A stretch of DNA of 64,000 nt from Sphingomonas sp. (GTDB lineage Bacteria > Pseudomonadota > Alphaproteobacteria > Sphingomonadales > Sphingomonadaceae): assembly GCF_019749955.1 (NCBI RefSeq), contig NZ_JAIEPC010000008.1, positions 147,582 to 211,581 of the forward strand, given 5' to 3'. Position 1 is the first letter of the stretch. The number at the start of each line of letters is the position of its first letter. Positions 26,374 through 35,787 of this stretch are shown one piece after another. Below the pieces are notes generated by a model. The model searched no databases. It was not told the origin of the DNA and saw nothing but the letters and a program-made list of their open reading frames with translations. A program made the translations under genes and the position numbers.

Positions 26374-27212
26374 GCGGCGCCCATGGCCTTTGGCGTGGTG
26401 CGGTCGGCGCCCCATTCGGACCAGCTGCCGTCATAAAGCGCGGCGTCATTGCCGAGCAGGTGGGCGGCGAACACCAGCACGCCCGCCGTGATCCCTGAAC
26501 CGCAGGTCGCGACGACGGGCTTCGACAGGTCGATGCCGGCGGCATCGAAAGCCGCCTTCAGGTCGTCGGGCGATTTCCACGTGCCATCGGCGTTGAAAAG
26601 CGTGGCGTAGTGGAGGTTCTTCGAGCCGGGGATGTGCCCGGCGTGCGTCGCGGGGCGCGGATCGGGCTCTTCGCCGGTGAAGCGCGCGGCGCTGCGGGCG
26701 TCGACGACTTGCTCGGCGGCCGAATCGAGATTGGCCTTCATCTGATCGAGCGTGCGCACGCCCTTGTCATCGGCCCAGACGGTGAAGTGGCGGTGGCGCA
26801 GCGATTCCTTGCCGGTCGCCAGCGCGCGCCCTTCGGCCTTCCACTTGGCGATGCCGCCGTCGAGAATCGCGACGTCATGCGCGCCAAAGGTCCGCAGCAT
26901 CCACCACGCCCGCGCCGAGGTGTGCAGCGGCGAATCGTCGTACAGCACAATGCGGCTGCCATCGCCGAGGCCGAGCGACTGCATGCGACTCGCGAATTTT
27001 TCCGGGCTGGGGAGCATCGAGGGGAGCGGGTTCGACAGATCGGCAATCTCGCCCAAATCCATGAACACCGCGCCCGGGATGTGGCCGGCCTCATATTCCG
27101 CTGCGGCATCCCGGCTCGCATCGCTGAAATAGCTGGCATCGACCACACGCAGGTCGGTTGCGGTAAGTTCGTTCGCCAGCCATTCGGTCGTCACCAACGC
27201 GTCCATTGCCAT
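26370..27212 (-). CDS. sseA: 3-mercaptopyruvate sulfurtransferase
   Basis: A 280-residue two-domain rhodanese that moves sulfur from 3-mercaptopyruvate to thiols or cyanide. The catalytic Cys237 lies in CGSGITAG, the loop typical of mercaptopyruvate rather than thiosulfate enzymes. The inactive N-terminal domain has HIPGAVFMD, and the C-terminal domain has HIPGSKNL. It is coupled to the MetC-like gene, joining sulfur amino-acid metabolism. ATG at 27206 is an alternative start two codons in. Divergent from queF. Confidence 0.92.
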   Translation of the reverse strand: MAMDALVTTEWLANELTATDLRVVDASYFSDASRDAAAEYEAGHIPGAVFMDLGEIADLSNPLPSMLPSPEKFASRMQSLGLGDGSRIVLYDDSPLHTSARAWWMLRTFGAHDVAILDGGIAKWKAEGRALATGKESLRHRHFTVWADDKGVRTLDQMKANLDSAAEQVVDARSAARFTGEEPDPRPATHAGHIPGSKNLHYATLFNADGTWKSPDDLKAAFDAAGIDLSKPVVATCGSGITAGVLVFAAHLLGNDAALYDGSWSEWGADRTTPKAMGAA

Positions 27213-27326
27213 CTCCTGATATCGTTACGCTTTCCCTAGCCGCGCCGCGCGGCGCCGTCGAGCATATCGCGCAAGCGTGCGCCATCGCCGCTTCACTTTG
27301 GCGCGCGAGCGATTAAGTCGGTGGCC

Positions 27327-27773
27327 ATGACACCCAAATACCTAGGCCAGACCAGCGCGCTGCCAACGTCGCCTGACGATGCCGTGCTCGATTACGTCCC
27401 CAATCCGCGGCTGGGGCAGCGCTATATGGTGCGCTTCGTCTCGCCCGAATTCACCTCACTGTGCCCGGTGACCGCGCAGCCCGATTTCGCGCATCTGGTA
27501 ATCGACTATGTCCCCGATGCGACGATCGTCGAATCGAAATCGCTCAAGCTGTTCCTCGGGTCGTTCCGCAACCATCAGGCGTTTCACGAGGATTGCACCG
27601 TCGGCATCGGCGTGCGGCTGTTTGACGAAATGAAGCCGCTCTGGCTGCGGATCGGCGGCTATTGGTATCCGCGCGGCGGCATCCCCATCGACGTCTTCTG
27701 GCAAAGCGGTCCGCCGCCCGAAGGGGTGTGGGTGCCTGCGCAGGACGTGCCGGGCTATCGCGGACGCGGTTGA
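27327..27773 (+). CDS. queF: NADPH-dependent 7-cyano-7-deazaguanine reductase
   Basis: Reduces preQ0 to preQ1 in queuosine biosynthesis. This is the short, unimodular type (148 aa). The nucleophile Cys46 lies in [12 protein letters not shown] with catalytic Asp53, and the QueF motif ESKSLK is at 69-74, followed by [14 protein letters not shown] two codons upstream (27321) is possible. No preQ1 riboswitch is obvious upstream. Confidence 0.95.
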   Translation: MTPKYLGQTSALPTSPDDAVLDYVPNPRLGQRYMVRFVSPEFTSLCPVTAQPDFAHLVIDYVPDATIVESKSLKLFLGSFRNHQAFHEDCTVGIGVRLFDEMKPLWLRIGGYWYPRGGIPIDVFWQSGPPPEGVWVPAQDVPGYRGRG

Positions 27774-27922
27774 CCGCGCTTTCCGCGCGCATTGTAACAA
27801 AAGGCTTTGACTTGCACGCGTTGCAGTGCAGCATGGTCGCAACCATATTCCTGTCTATCGGTTAGGAGTCCATCGTTCATCAGGACCGGTGCCCGCGCGC
27901 CGTTCCGCGAAAGGATCATTCT

Positions 27923-30196
27923 ATGACGCCAGCCCCCCGGAGCGAGATTGCTGTCACGCATATCGCCCTCATCGGCAACTTCCTGCCACGCAAGTGCGGG
28001 CTGGCGACGTTCACCACCGATACCTACAATGCGCTGAGCGAGTCCTTCCCCGACCTTCGGGTCGATGTCTATGCGATGGATGATCATCCGGGGCGCTATG
28101 CCTATCCGCCGCAGGTAACGGGCGCGATCCCGCAGGATGATCTGGCTGCCTATCTCGCGACCGCGCGCGCGATCGAGAATTCGGGCGCGCAAGCGCTGTG
28201 GCTCCAGCATGAATATGGCATTTTCGGCGGGGCAGCGGGCGAGCATATCCTGACGTTGCTCGACCGGATCACGCTGCCGGTGATCGTCACGCTCCACACC
28301 ATTCTCGAAAAGCCCAACGCCGATGAGCGGCGGGTGATGGAGGGCTTGCTGCGCCGCGCCGCGCGCGTTGTCGTCATGGCCGATCGTGGGCGCGAGATTC
28401 TGACGCGCGTCTATGGCGCCGCCAATCGCCAGATTCTGACGATCCCGCACGGCGTGCCCGACCGCACCTTTGCCGATACCGCGCTCTTCAAGCCGCGCTT
28501 CGGGTGGCAGGGCAAGCAGGTGATCTTCACCTTCGGGCTGCTCGCGCCCAACAAGGGCATTGAGACGATGATCGAGGCGATGCTCGCGATCGTCGCCGCG
28601 CATCCCAAGGCGCATTATATGGTGCTCGGCGCCACCCATCCGAATCTCGTTGCGCATGAGGGCGAAGCCTATCGCGACCGGTTGAAAGCCCTCGCGGTCG
28701 ATCGCGGCGTTGCCGATCACGTCACTTTCATCGATTTCTTCGTCGAGCATGAGGAATTGATCGACTTCCTGCAGGCCGCCGACATCTATGCGACGCCTTA
28801 CGTCAATCCGGCGCAGATCACCTCGGGCACGCTCTCGTACGCGGTAGGCGTCGGCAAGGCGGTGGTGTCGACACCTTATGTCCATGCGACCGAAATCCTC
28901 GCCGACGGGCACGGCATTCTGGTCGATTTTGCCGACAGCGCGGCGTTTGCCCGCGCCATCATTGCGCTGCTCGATTCGGACAGCGAGCGCGAAGCCCTGT
29001 CGGCGCGGGCCTATGCGCGCGGGCGGACGATGCTGTGGCCGTGCCTTGCGACCAAGGCCGTCGCCGTAATCGCGTCGATGCTCGATCAGGCGCCGCGTCG
29101 GCTCGCCAAGCCACCCGCTGCGCTGCCACTGCTCAAGGCCGATTTTGCGGCGGTTGAGCGCATGAGCGATGCGACCGGCATGCTCCAGCACGCAATCTAC
29201 TCGGTGCCCGATCGTCGCCACGGCTATTGCATCGACGACAATGCCCGCGCGCTGATGCTGATCGCCAAGATAGACGATCTGCCCGAGGTGACCGTCGACA
29301 AATGGATGACGATCTACGCCGCGTTTGTGCAGCATGCGTGGAATCCGCACGCGCGCCGCTTCCGCAACTTCATGCGTTTCGACCGCGAATGGTGTGAGGA
29401 TGTAGGGTCGGAGGATTCGAACGGCCGCACTTTGTGGGCCATCGGCACAGTGGTGCGCCATGCCAAGCTCCACAAGCATCGCGACTGGGCGATGGCGATG
29501 TTCGATTATACCGCGTCGCTGGCGCTCGACCTCGGCAGCCCGCGCGCACAGGCCTTTGCGATGCTCGGTGCGTGCGAAATCCTGGCCTGCGTGCCGGGGC
29601 ATGCGCTGGCGATGAAAATCCTCGAACGCTTTTCGGCCGAGCATCTCGCGCTGCTCGCCGAGGCGCGCCGCCCCGAATGGGAGTGGTTCGAAATCGTGCT
29701 GGCCTATGATAATGCCCGGCTGCCCGAAGCGATGATCCGCGCGGGCGTGGCGCTGGGGCGCGCCGATCTGGTCGATACCGGTATCGCGACGCTCGACTGG
29801 ATCATGGCGCAGCAGACCTCGCCCGAGGGTCGTTTTCGCGCGGTCGGCACCGAAAGCTTTGGCCGCGCCTATGAAGCGCCACTCCAGTTCGACCAGCAGC
29901 CGCTCGAAGCGCAGGCGACGGTCGAGGCTTGCGCGGCGGCGTTCGAGGCGACGGGCGACGCGCGCTGGATCGACGAAGCGATGCGTGCCTATCGCTGGTT
30001 CCTCGGCGCCAATGATCTCGATCTGGCGCTCACGTCGAGCAATGACGGCGGCTGTTTCGATGGGCTGACGCCCAATGGACTCAATCGCAATCAGGGTGCT
30101 GAGTCGATTCTGGCACTGCAATTGGCATCCTGCGCGATTTCGACGCTTTCAAAGCGGCGCGAATCCGTGGCAGGGGACAGCCGGGCAGTGGCTTGA
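27923..30196 (+). CDS. GT4-type glycosyltransferase fused to a helical barrel domain
   Basis: A 757-residue cytoplasmic protein of two parts. Residues 1 to about 395 are a GT-B glycosyltransferase of family 4 type: GNFLPRKCGLATFT at the start, FGLLAPNKGIETMIEA in the middle and the donor-binding region around TSGTLSYAVGVGKAVVSTPY. Residues about 410-745 are Trp- and His-rich helical repeats (for example YCIDDNARALML, GRTLWAIG, PEWEWFE), resembling six-hairpin glycosidase folds. The start has AAAGGA seven bases before ATG. The GH130-type gene follows 51 bases later, so both likely act on the same sugar, probably a mannoside. The product is unknown. Confidence 0.8.
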   Translation: MTPAPRSEIAVTHIALIGNFLPRKCGLATFTTDTYNALSESFPDLRVDVYAMDDHPGRYAYPPQVTGAIPQDDLAAYLATARAIENSGAQALWLQHEYGIFGGAAGEHILTLLDRITLPVIVTLHTILEKPNADERRVMEGLLRRAARVVVMADRGREILTRVYGAANRQILTIPHGVPDRTFADTALFKPRFGWQGKQVIFTFGLLAPNKGIETMIEAMLAIVAAHPKAHYMVLGATHPNLVAHEGEAYRDRLKALAVDRGVADHVTFIDFFVEHEELIDFLQAADIYATPYVNPAQITSGTLSYAVGVGKAVVSTPYVHATEILADGHGILVDFADSAAFARAIIALLDSDSEREALSARAYARGRTMLWPCLATKAVAVIASMLDQAPRRLAKPPAALPLLKADFAAVERMSDATGMLQHAIYSVPDRRHGYCIDDNARALMLIAKIDDLPEVTVDKWMTIYAAFVQHAWNPHARRFRNFMRFDREWCEDVGSEDSNGRTLWAIGTVVRHAKLHKHRDWAMAMFDYTASLALDLGSPRAQAFAMLGACEILACVPGHALAMKILERFSAEHLALLAEARRPEWEWFEIVLAYDNARLPEAMIRAGVALGRADLVDTGIATLDWIMAQQTSPEGRFRAVGTESFGRAYEAPLQFDQQPLEAQATVEACAAAFEATGDARWIDEAMRAYRWFLGANDLDLALTSSNDGGCFDGLTPNGLNRNQGAESILALQLASCAISTLSKRRESVAGDSRAVA

Positions 30197-30247
30197 TCGA
30201 GATTAGGCGCCGCCCCAGAGTGACCTAAAGCGGGGCGGTAGTTGCCA

Positions 30248-31531
30248 GTGCTCGACATTTTCAATCATCCGTTGCGTCTTTATGCCGATCCGTCGCGGGT
30301 CGTGGTGCGGCCCTTCCACCTCGCCTGGCAATCGAACGGCGGCGCGCCGAGCCGGACCGAGCGGCTCGTGCGCGAAGTGCTTGAGATGAATCCCCATCAG
30401 GCGCACGCGCAGCTCGAGTTGGTGCTGAAGGATTTCGAGGCGCGCCACTGGATGACGCGGCGCGTTTTCATGACGCGCTATGATGACATTGCGGCTCAGC
30501 TCGGGCTCGATGGCGCCGCCATCGGCGACGAGAAGCGTCAGCTGATCGGCGCCTATTTCTGCCACGAATATAGCTATGCCGCCGCCGCGCTGATGAACCC
30601 CAGCGTCGTCCCGCATTTCGACCAGACCGGCATGCCCGAAGGATCGATGCGCATCCTGATGTCGATGCGCGCGGTGGGTGAGGGGCACATCAGCTCGGTT
30701 GCCTTTCGCGAAGGCATCATCACCGATCGCAACGAGCTGAAGCTCGCGCCCGAACCGCCCTTTGCGACGGCCACCGATGCGGCCGGCGCCGATGGCCGTG
30801 CGCTGCCGTCGGGCGCCGTGACGGTGTTCCGCCACCGCGATTCGACGCTGTCGGGCACCGTGATCTTCCCGATCACCACGGCGCAGTCGAAGGGGCTGGA
30901 GGATTTGCGGCTGGTCCACTTCACCCATGACGATGGCCGCGTCGAATGGGTGGGTACCTACACCGCCTATAATGGCTCGGCGATCCAGTCGGAGATGCTG
31001 CGCACCACCGATTTCCGCGCCTTCGATCTGGTGCCGATGACCGGATCGGCCGCGCGCAACAAGGGCATGGCGCTGTTCCCGCGCAAGGTCGGCGGCGAAT
31101 ATCTGATGATCGGGCGGCAGGACGGCGAAAATCTGTTCCTGATCCGCTCAGACAACATGACGCATTGGGATGAAGGCGCGATGCTGCTGACGCCCGAATA
31201 TCCGTGGGAGCTGGTGCAGATCGGCAATTGCGGTGCGCCGATCGAGCTCGACGAAGGCTGGCTGTTGCTGACCCACGGCGTCGGCGCGATGCGCAAATAT
31301 TCGATCGGTGCGGTGTTGCTCGACAAGGATGATCCGTCGAAAGTGCTCGGCCGCACGCGCGAACCGATCCTGGCGGCGGCCGATCAGGACCGCGAAGGCT
31401 ATGTCCCCAATGTCGTTTATAGCTGCGGCGGCATCCGCCACGGCGACTGCATCTTCCTGCCCTATGGCGTGGCCGACAGTTCGATCGCCTTCGCGTTCGT
31501 GCCGATTTCGGCGTTGCTCGGTGCAATGTAG
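30248..31531 (+). CDS. GH130-type mannoside phosphorylase-like protein
   Basis: A 427-residue five-bladed propeller protein of the GH130 (formerly DUF377) type; members cleave beta-mannosides with phosphate or build them. Family features: EDLRLVHF, GTYTAYNG, SEMLRTTDF, ALFPRKVGGEYLMIGRQ and GNCGAPIELDEGWLLLTHG. In most family members I know the second motif reads YTAYD; here it is YTAYN. Public databases often mislabel this group as a Cry7Aa pesticidal protein, which is not supported. The start may be TTG 30242 or GTG 30248; the latter is chosen for its better spaced purine-rich site. Cotranscribed with the upstream glycosyltransferase. Confidence 0.82.
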   Translation: MLDIFNHPLRLYADPSRVVVRPFHLAWQSNGGAPSRTERLVREVLEMNPHQAHAQLELVLKDFEARHWMTRRVFMTRYDDIAAQLGLDGAAIGDEKRQLIGAYFCHEYSYAAAALMNPSVVPHFDQTGMPEGSMRILMSMRAVGEGHISSVAFREGIITDRNELKLAPEPPFATATDAAGADGRALPSGAVTVFRHRDSTLSGTVIFPITTAQSKGLEDLRLVHFTHDDGRVEWVGTYTAYNGSAIQSEMLRTTDFRAFDLVPMTGSAARNKGMALFPRKVGGEYLMIGRQDGENLFLIRSDNMTHWDEGAMLLTPEYPWELVQIGNCGAPIELDEGWLLLTHGVGAMRKYSIGAVLLDKDDPSKVLGRTREPILAAADQDREGYVPNVVYSCGGIRHGDCIFLPYGVADSSIAFAFVPISALLGAM

Positions 31532-31606
31532 CACCGCAGCGGGTCGTTCAGGCAACGTTTAGGCGCCATCGGGTGTTGTGTCGCTATCGAAACAGGAGAC
31601 CAATCG

Positions 31607-32143
31607 ATGAAACGCATGACTTCGATGCTCGCGCTCGCCGCCGCCACGCTGGCGTTCGCGACCCCCGCGATGGCGCAGACCAGCCCGGAAGAGGCGCGCT
31701 ATGCGCAGGCCCAGGCGCGTTTCCAGCAGGAACTGCGCGTGTTCCAGCAGGAATTTGATCGCTATCAGGCATGGCAATCGAGCCGCCCGCGCTTTGATGA
31801 CCGGCGCTACGATGATCGCCGCGATCCCCGCTATGACCCGCGTGTCGATGACCGCGACGAGGGTGGCTATGATCCCTCACGCTATTATCGCAACGGGCCG
31901 AACTATAACGAGCGCGTGCTCTCGGCTGACGACCGCGTCTATCGCGGCAACGATGGCCGCTATTATTGCAAGCGCAACGACGGCACCACTGGCCTGATCA
32001 TCGGCGCGGTCGGTGGCGGTATCTTGGGCAATGTGATCGACGGCGGCCGCTCGCGCGCGGTGGGCACACTGCTCGGCGGCGGGCTCGGCGCGATCCTGGG
32101 CAAGTCGATCGACCAGAACAGCCAGCAAATTCGCTGCCGGTGA
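31607..32143 (+). CDS. glycine-zipper 2TM-like surface protein
   Basis: A 178-residue exported protein: signal peptide 1-24 (ending AMA), a Gln/Glu-rich coiled segment (about 27-55), an Asp/Arg/Tyr-rich spacer (60-110), then GLIIGAVGGGILGNVIDGG, a glycine zipper of the Rickettsia 17-kDa antigen/SlyB type, usually found in outer-membrane lipoproteins. This one lacks a lipobox Cys. A clear AGGAGA site precedes the ATG. Confidence 0.8.
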   Translation: MKRMTSMLALAAATLAFATPAMAQTSPEEARYAQAQARFQQELRVFQQEFDRYQAWQSSRPRFDDRRYDDRRDPRYDPRVDDRDEGGYDPSRYYRNGPNYNERVLSADDRVYRGNDGRYYCKRNDGTTGLIIGAVGGGILGNVIDGGRSRAVGTLLGGGLGAILGKSIDQNSQQIRCR

Positions 32144-32157
32144 GGAAGTAGATCCCC

Positions 32158-32239
32158 GACCGTTCGTGTCGAGCGCAGTCGAGACACCACGCGCATGGCT
32201 CGTGGCCTGTCCCTCGACGTTGCTCGGGACGAACGGGGT
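32158..32239. repeat. palindromic repeat, GTTTCGAGC family (copy 4)
   Basis: The arms CCGTTCGTGTCGAGCGCAGT and CTCGACGTTGCTCGGGACGA then ACGGGG flank a loop with CACGCGCATGGCTCGTGG. The right half is identical, on the other strand, to the repeat inside ileS. Between two convergent genes. Confidence 0.88.
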
Positions 32240-32251
32240 GGGAGGTGAAAC

Positions 32252-33880
32252 CTACCCCTTGAACAGCCCCCCCAACACACCGCGTACGAGCTGACCAACC
32301 AGACCGCCGCTTGATGATCCGCGCCGTGACCCGGTGCCGAATACCGATTTGGCGACTTCATTGGCGACGGTGCGGGTGATCGTGGTCGTCGCGGTGCGCG
32401 TGGCGGCGGTCGCGATCTTGTTCCACGGTGAGGCAGCGGCGGCCTTGGCCTCTGCCTTTTCGGCGGCGATGCGCGCGCGTTCGGCTTCCTTGGCGGCGCG
32501 GGCGTCTTCCTTCGCCTGAAGCGCCGCCGTCTTGTCGGCCTCGCTCGCGGCCTTGGCTTCAGCAGCGGCAGCGGCGGCTTCCTGCGCCTTGGCGCCGAGC
32601 AATTCCTCGGCCGATTCCTTGTCGATCAGCGTGTCATATTTGTCACCGATCGCGTCGGTTGAAATCATCGTCGCGCGCTCGACCGGCGTCACCGGGCCGA
32701 CGCGCGTCGCGGGCGGCTTGATCAGCGCGCGCTCGACCGGGGCGGGCGCGCCATCGGGCTGGAGCAGCGAGACGAGCGCTTCGCCGATCTTGAGCTCGGT
32801 GATCACGGTCGCGACATCGACATCGGCATTGGCGCGGAAGGTCGTCGCGGCGGCGCGCACGGCGGCCTGATCGCGCGGGGTGAAGGCGTTCAACTTGTGC
32901 TGGATGCGGTTGTTGAGCTGCCCCGCGACGGTATCGGGAATGTCGATCGGGTTCTGGGTGATGAAATAGACGCCGACGCCTTTTGAGCGGATCAGCCGCA
33001 CGACCTGTTCGATCTTTTCGAGCAGCGCCTTGGGCACATCGTTGAACAGCAGATGCGCTTCGTCGAAGAAGAAGCAGAGCTTGGGCTGATCGGGATCGCC
33101 GACTTCGGGGAGATTTTCGAACAGCTCGCTCAGCAACCAGAGCAGGAAGGTGGAGTAAAGCTTGGGGCTCGCCATCAGCTTGTCGGCGGCGAGGATGTTG
33201 ACGATGCCGCGGCCCTTGTCGTCGACGCCCATGAAATCCTTCAGATCGAGCGCGGGCTCGCCGAAGAAATGCTCGCCGCCCTGGCTCCGCAGCTGGAGCA
33301 GCGCGCGCTGGATCGTGCCGACCGATTGCTTGCTGACATTGCCGTAAGTGGTCGTCAGCTCGGCAGCCTGTTCGCCGCAATAGCTGAGCATCGCTTGCAG
33401 ATCGTCGAGGTCGAGCAGCAGCAGCCCTTCCTTGTCGGCGACGTGGAATGCGATCGTCAGCACGCCTTCCTGGACTTCATTGAGGTCCATCAGCCGCGCG
33501 AGCAGCAACGGCCCCATTTCGGAAATGGTGGTGCGGATCGGGTGGCCCTGATCGCCGAACAAGTCCCAGAATTGCACCGGCGTGTCCTGATAGGCCCAGC
33601 CTTCGAAGCCGATTTCCTTGGCGCGCGCGTCGAAAATGCCGTGCAGCTTGGCGTTGGTCGGCGATCCCGCCATTGCGAGGCCCGACAAATCGCCCTTCAC
33701 ATCGGCGACGAAGCACGACACGCCAACGGCGGAGAAACCCTCGATCAGGCCCTGCACCGTGACCGTTTTGCCGGTGCCGGTCGCGCCCGCGATCAGCCCG
33801 TGGCGGTTGGCGCGCTTGAGTTCGAGCGCCTGTGGCTTGGCCCCGCCTTCGCCCGCGCCAATGAAGATCGTCCCCGCCAT
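32252..33880 (-). CDS. HerA-like ATPase, DUF853 (YjgR family)
   Basis: A 542-residue P-loop ATPase of the HerA/FtsK superfamily, DUF853 type. Walker A GATGTGKT is at 32-39, and the Walker B region is CFFFDEAHLLF around 265-275. The C-terminal 110 residues are an Ala/Glu/Lys-rich coiled coil followed by a Gly/Ser-rich tail. The cellular role of this family is unknown; DNA or protein translocation is assumed from relatives. It stands alone between two palindromic repeats. Confidence 0.85.
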   Translation of the reverse strand: MAGTIFIGAGEGGAKPQALELKRANRHGLIAGATGTGKTVTVQGLIEGFSAVGVSCFVADVKGDLSGLAMAGSPTNAKLHGIFDARAKEIGFEGWAYQDTPVQFWDLFGDQGHPIRTTISEMGPLLLARLMDLNEVQEGVLTIAFHVADKEGLLLLDLDDLQAMLSYCGEQAAELTTTYGNVSKQSVGTIQRALLQLRSQGGEHFFGEPALDLKDFMGVDDKGRGIVNILAADKLMASPKLYSTFLLWLLSELFENLPEVGDPDQPKLCFFFDEAHLLFNDVPKALLEKIEQVVRLIRSKGVGVYFITQNPIDIPDTVAGQLNNRIQHKLNAFTPRDQAAVRAAATTFRANADVDVATVITELKIGEALVSLLQPDGAPAPVERALIKPPATRVGPVTPVERATMISTDAIGDKYDTLIDKESAEELLGAKAQEAAAAAAEAKAASEADKTAALQAKEDARAAKEAERARIAAEKAEAKAAAASPWNKIATAATRTATTTITRTVANEVAKSVFGTGSRRGSSSGGLVGQLVRGVLGGLFKG

Positions 33881-33939
33881 ATTGCCTCCCGCTGACCGCC
33901 CCGATCGAGCGTCCGATTGAAATTAGACCCCGGCCCTCA

Positions 33940-34035
33940 CCCCGTTTGCCCTGAGCTTGTCGAAGGGCTGCCCTTCTTCTGCCGGAACATCGCGAAAGAA
34001 GAACGGTGCTTCGACAAGCTCAGCACGAACGGGGT
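33940..34035. repeat. palindromic repeat, GAGCTTGTCGAAG family (copy 3)
   Basis: The outer arms CCCCGTTTG / CGAACGGGG and the inner arms GAGCTTGTCGAAG / CTTCGACAAGCTC. The centre contains CCCTTCTTCT and AGAAGAA complementarity. Lies between the HerA-like gene start and the htrA terminator. Confidence 0.88.
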
Positions 34036-34100
34036 TAGGTTGTTCGACTATCTTGTCGGTCATCGCTATCGCGCGTTTTTGCCCCAAGCAGCAAGACACG

Positions 34101-34136
34101 AAAACGCCGCCCGGTCGCAGGACCGGACGGCGTTTC
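34101..34136 (-). terminator. intrinsic terminator of htrA/hfl operon
   Basis: A strong stem CGCCGTCCGGTC, loop CTGC, GACCGGGCGGCG, read on the minus strand, directly followed by TTTTCG. It starts about 20 bases after the htrA stop. One internal mismatch only. Confidence 0.85.
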
Positions 34137-34153
34137 GAATCGATTGGCGCGGA

Positions 34154-35698
34154 TTATTTGTTGAAGCGGATCGAGATGAACTGCCCCGGCTGGCGCGCAC
34201 GCTGGACATAGAGCAGCACGGCCTCGCGCCCGGCTGCCTTCGCCTGACTGATGACGCGTGCCATGTCGGCGGTATTGGCCACCGGCGTACGGTTGACCGA
34301 TACGATCAGGTCGCCGCGCTGGAGACCCTTTTGCGCGGCATCGCTCGACGGATCGGCCGAGACGATGACGACGCCGGTCGCGGTCGCGTCGAGCTGGAGC
34401 GCGCGGCGGATGTCGGCATTGAGTTCGGTGACGCTCAGGCCGAGCGTCGAACTCATCATCGCGTCATTCTGGCCCTTGCCGCCGCTTTCGGGCACGGCAT
34501 TGTCGTCGCCACCGCCGTTGACCGAAGCGGCCAGCGCGTCCTCCGACGGGCGCGTGCCTGCGACGGCGTTGAGCGTTATGTTCTTGCCGTCGCGATTGAC
34601 GTCAAGCTTGATCGCGCCGCCCGGCTTCACATTGGCGACGAGATAGCTGAGCGTCTGATCGACCGTCACGTCCTGGCCATTGACCCTCAAAACAATGTCG
34701 CCGGTCTTGACGCCGCCCTTGTCGGCGGGGCCGTCGGGTTCGACCCGGTTGATAATCTCGCCGCGCCCCTTGGGCAGGCCGAGCGCGGCGCCGTCATCCT
34801 CGCGCAGCGGCTGGATGCCGACGCCGAGATAGCCGCGCTGGACGCTGGCGCCCTTCATGAGGGTTTCGATGATCGGCTTGGCTTCTTCGGCAGGGATCGC
34901 GAAGCCGATGCCAATATTGCCGCCGCTCTGCGAGAAGATCTGCGAATTGATGCCGATCACATTGCCAGAAAGGTCGAACATCGGCCCGCCCGAATTGCCC
35001 TGGTTGATCGCGGCATCGGTCTGAATGAAGCGATCATAGGCGCCGCCAGCGCCGGTGGAGCGGTGCAGCGCCGAAATAATCCCCGCCGTCACGGTCGAGC
35101 CAATCCCGAACGGATTGCCGATCGCGATGATCCAGTCGCCGACGCGCGCCTTGGTCGAATCGCCGAACTTAACGAAGGGCAGGTTGGTCGCATCGATCTT
35201 GAGCAGTGCGAGATCGGACGCCGGGTCGCGGCCGATCAGCTTGGCCTTATATTCCTTGCGATCGGGCAAGATGACGGTGATCGAATCGACTGTCGCGCCC
35301 TTGGCGCCCGGCGCCACGACGTGGTTGTTGGTGACGACATAGCCGTCGGGCGAGATCAGGAACCCCGAGCCGAGCGACTGCGCCTGACGGGTCACCGGCG
35401 GGGCATTGGGTTCCTGCCCGCCGCCGCCGCCAAAGAAATCCTGGAACGGCGTACCCTGAAACGGATTGGCCTGCGGCTGAACCTTGATGCTCTGCTTGGT
35501 CGAGATGTTGACGACGGCGGGCTGGAGCCGCGCGACAAGGTCGGCAAAGCTCGCGGGTGCCCCGGCGCGCGGCGCGAGCGCGGCCATCGCTGTCGGTTCA
35601 TTCTGCGCGGTCTGCGCACCGGCCGGCGGCTGCAGCGCCAGCGTCGCGGCGGCACCGCCGACTAGGAGAGCACCCGAAATGGCATAGGCGTAGCGCAC
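34154..35698 (-). CDS. Do-family serine protease (DegP/HtrA-like)
   Basis: A 514-residue periplasmic protease/chaperone for misfolded envelope proteins. Signal or anchor segment about 5-28; trypsin-like domain with His126 (TNNHVV), Asp162 (DPASDLALL) and Ser236 (GNSGGPM); then two PDZ domains (about 285-385 and 415-510). A Gly-rich loop (about 88-95) matches the LA loop. GTG at 35698 is the start. It follows hflC after a gap of about 90 bases on the same strand, the same partnership of envelope proteases as in other proteobacteria, and ends at a strong terminator. Confidence 0.93.
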   Translation of the reverse strand: MRYAYAISGALLVGGAAATLALQPPAGAQTAQNEPTAMAALAPRAGAPASFADLVARLQPAVVNISTKQSIKVQPQANPFQGTPFQDFFGGGGGQEPNAPPVTRQAQSLGSGFLISPDGYVVTNNHVVAPGAKGATVDSITVILPDRKEYKAKLIGRDPASDLALLKIDATNLPFVKFGDSTKARVGDWIIAIGNPFGIGSTVTAGIISALHRSTGAGGAYDRFIQTDAAINQGNSGGPMFDLSGNVIGINSQIFSQSGGNIGIGFAIPAEEAKPIIETLMKGASVQRGYLGVGIQPLREDDGAALGLPKGRGEIINRVEPDGPADKGGVKTGDIVLRVNGQDVTVDQTLSYLVANVKPGGAIKLDVNRDGKNITLNAVAGTRPSEDALAASVNGGGDDNAVPESGGKGQNDAMMSSTLGLSVTELNADIRRALQLDATATGVVIVSADPSSDAAQKGLQRGDLIVSVNRTPVANTADMARVISQAKAAGREAVLLYVQRARQPGQFISIRFNK

Positions 35699-35787
35699 GT
35701 TATGGTATTCCTCTCTGGTCGAACGACGGACTGTCGGGCGGCGTTATGCCCGGTCAGCCTGAACGGTAATTGAATATGAACCGATTG

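Noticed and set aside
27755..30121. A 788-residue open frame antisense to the glycosyltransferase
   Set aside because: Same reason: composition of a reverse-complement shadow, no ribosome site, no recognisable domain.
30248..31531. A pesticidal Cry7Aa-like toxin
   Set aside because: This label circulates in databases for the family, but the motifs are those of GH130 proteins and nothing resembles a Cry toxin.
33917..35665. A 582-residue open frame antisense to htrA
   Set aside because: The plus-strand frame starts inside a palindromic repeat and mirrors htrA; the htrA triad and PDZ domains are clear on the minus strand.
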